A stretch of 6,115 nt of DNA, from NCBI GenBank assembly GCA_035714115.1, contig DASTMO010000048.1, positions 1-6,115 of the forward strand. Direction: 5' to 3'. Positions within the stretch are counted from its first letter, which is position 1; each line of letters opens with the position of its first letter. Shown piece by piece: positions 5,909 through 6,115 of the stretch. Below the pieces are notes generated by a model. The model was not told the DNA's origin, did not search any database, and saw only the letters and a list, made by a program, of their open reading frames with translations. The stretch comes from CAMAVH01 sp035714115 (GTDB lineage Bacteria > Pseudomonadota > Alphaproteobacteria > SMXQ01). The position numbers and the translations under genes are program-made.

Positions 5909-5939
5909 CTATTCGTTGCCCTGCGCGTCTTCCAGTCAA
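5909..5939 (-). promoter_or_regulatory. Candidate promoter for the DUF1223 gene
   Basis: TTGACT (5939-5934) on the minus strand is a good -35 match. The -10 is poor: ACGAAT (5916-5911) at 17 bases, or GAATAG (5914-5909) at 19 bases. Either would place the start of transcription within about six bases of the ATG at 5899, giving a very short or absent leader, in line with the missing Shine-Dalgarno. Confidence 0.35.
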
Positions 5940-6005
5940 GAGGCTTCACGAATCGGTGAGAGCCAGGGCCGGAAAAGCCCGAAAAATCAGGATGAAATGC
6001 CACGC

Positions 6006-6041
6006 GAAAAAGAAACGGCGCCCGGCCGGAGCCGGACGCCG
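6006..6041 (-). terminator. Intrinsic terminator after aconitase
   Basis: On the minus strand an 11-pair stem (6041-6031 with 6026-6016) closes on the tetraloop UCCG and is followed by TTTCTTTTT (6015-6007). One pair is G-U when read on the minus strand and would be a C-A mismatch on the plus strand, which supports the minus orientation. It begins 21 bases after the aconitase stop. Confidence 0.85.
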
Positions 6042-6062
6042 CTTGTCTGCCGAGAGCGGGCC

Positions 6063-6115
6063 TTAGGCCGCGAGCATGCCGCGCAGCACGTAGGGCAGGA
6101 TGCCGCCGTGCTTGT
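6063..6115 (-). CDS. acnA: Aconitate hydratase, C-terminal end (5' part outside window)
   Basis: Only the last 16 complete codons and the TAA (6065-6063) are present. They read KHGGILPYVLRGMLAA, which matches the usual C-terminus of AcnA-type aconitases (HGGIL.YVLR near the end). AcnA is a [4Fe-4S] enzyme that interconverts citrate and isocitrate in the tricarboxylic acid cycle in the cytosol. The call rests on this short but distinctive stretch and on my recollection that aconitase next to a DUF1223 gene is common in Hyphomicrobiales. The catalytic part cannot be judged here. Confidence 0.8.
   Translation of the reverse strand, partial: KHGGILPYVLRGMLAA

Overview
The window is strongly GC-rich and reads as an alphaproteobacterial chromosome segment, most likely Hyphomicrobiales (Bradyrhizobium/Rhodopseudomonas-like). 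This rests on protein resemblance, an Ala/Arg-rich GC-biased coding style and the gene neighbourhood, not on any search. All genes that can be supported lie on the minus strand, so transcription runs from high to low coordinates. No plus-strand gene, tRNA, rRNA, insertion sequence, CRISPR array or prophage trace was seen.

In transcription order: (1) the last 16 codons of an aconitase gene (6063-6115) followed by a good intrinsic terminator (about 6006-6041); (2) an exported thioredoxin-fold DUF1223 protein (5057-5899) with no visible Shine-Dalgarno sequence; (3) a very long SUV3-like DExH RNA helicase of 1099 aa (1696-4995) whose last ~280 residues are low-complexity and carry two identical Lys/Arg blocks; (4) an Hsp15/HslR-type S4 RNA-binding protein (1273-1689), six bases after the helicase and probably translationally coupled to it; (5) a 7Fe ferredoxin FdxA (775-1113); (6) the 5' part of a GTG-started gene (384 down to the window edge) encoding a histone-H1-like Lys/Ala/Pro-rich segment, probably the N-terminal extension of a CarD/CdnL-type RNA-polymerase-binding regulator, though the diagnostic domain lies outside the window.

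The helicase and S4 protein suggest an RNA-metabolism/ribosome-rescue pair, and fdxA next to a presumed carD is, as I recall, a recurrent alphaproteobacterial neighbourhood. The regulatory signals sit in the gaps: an AT-rich 10-bp dyad upstream of fdxA (1205-1229), a 12-bp hairpin just after fdxA whose U-tract faces the opposite strand (738-764), a second strong hairpin (636-667) abutting a candidate promoter (605-634), and a leader of about 210 nt before the GTG start.

I see no clearly new multi-gene system. The items most worth a second look are the duplicated basic modules in the helicase tail, the H1-like tail of the first gene, and the unassigned dyads around fdxA.
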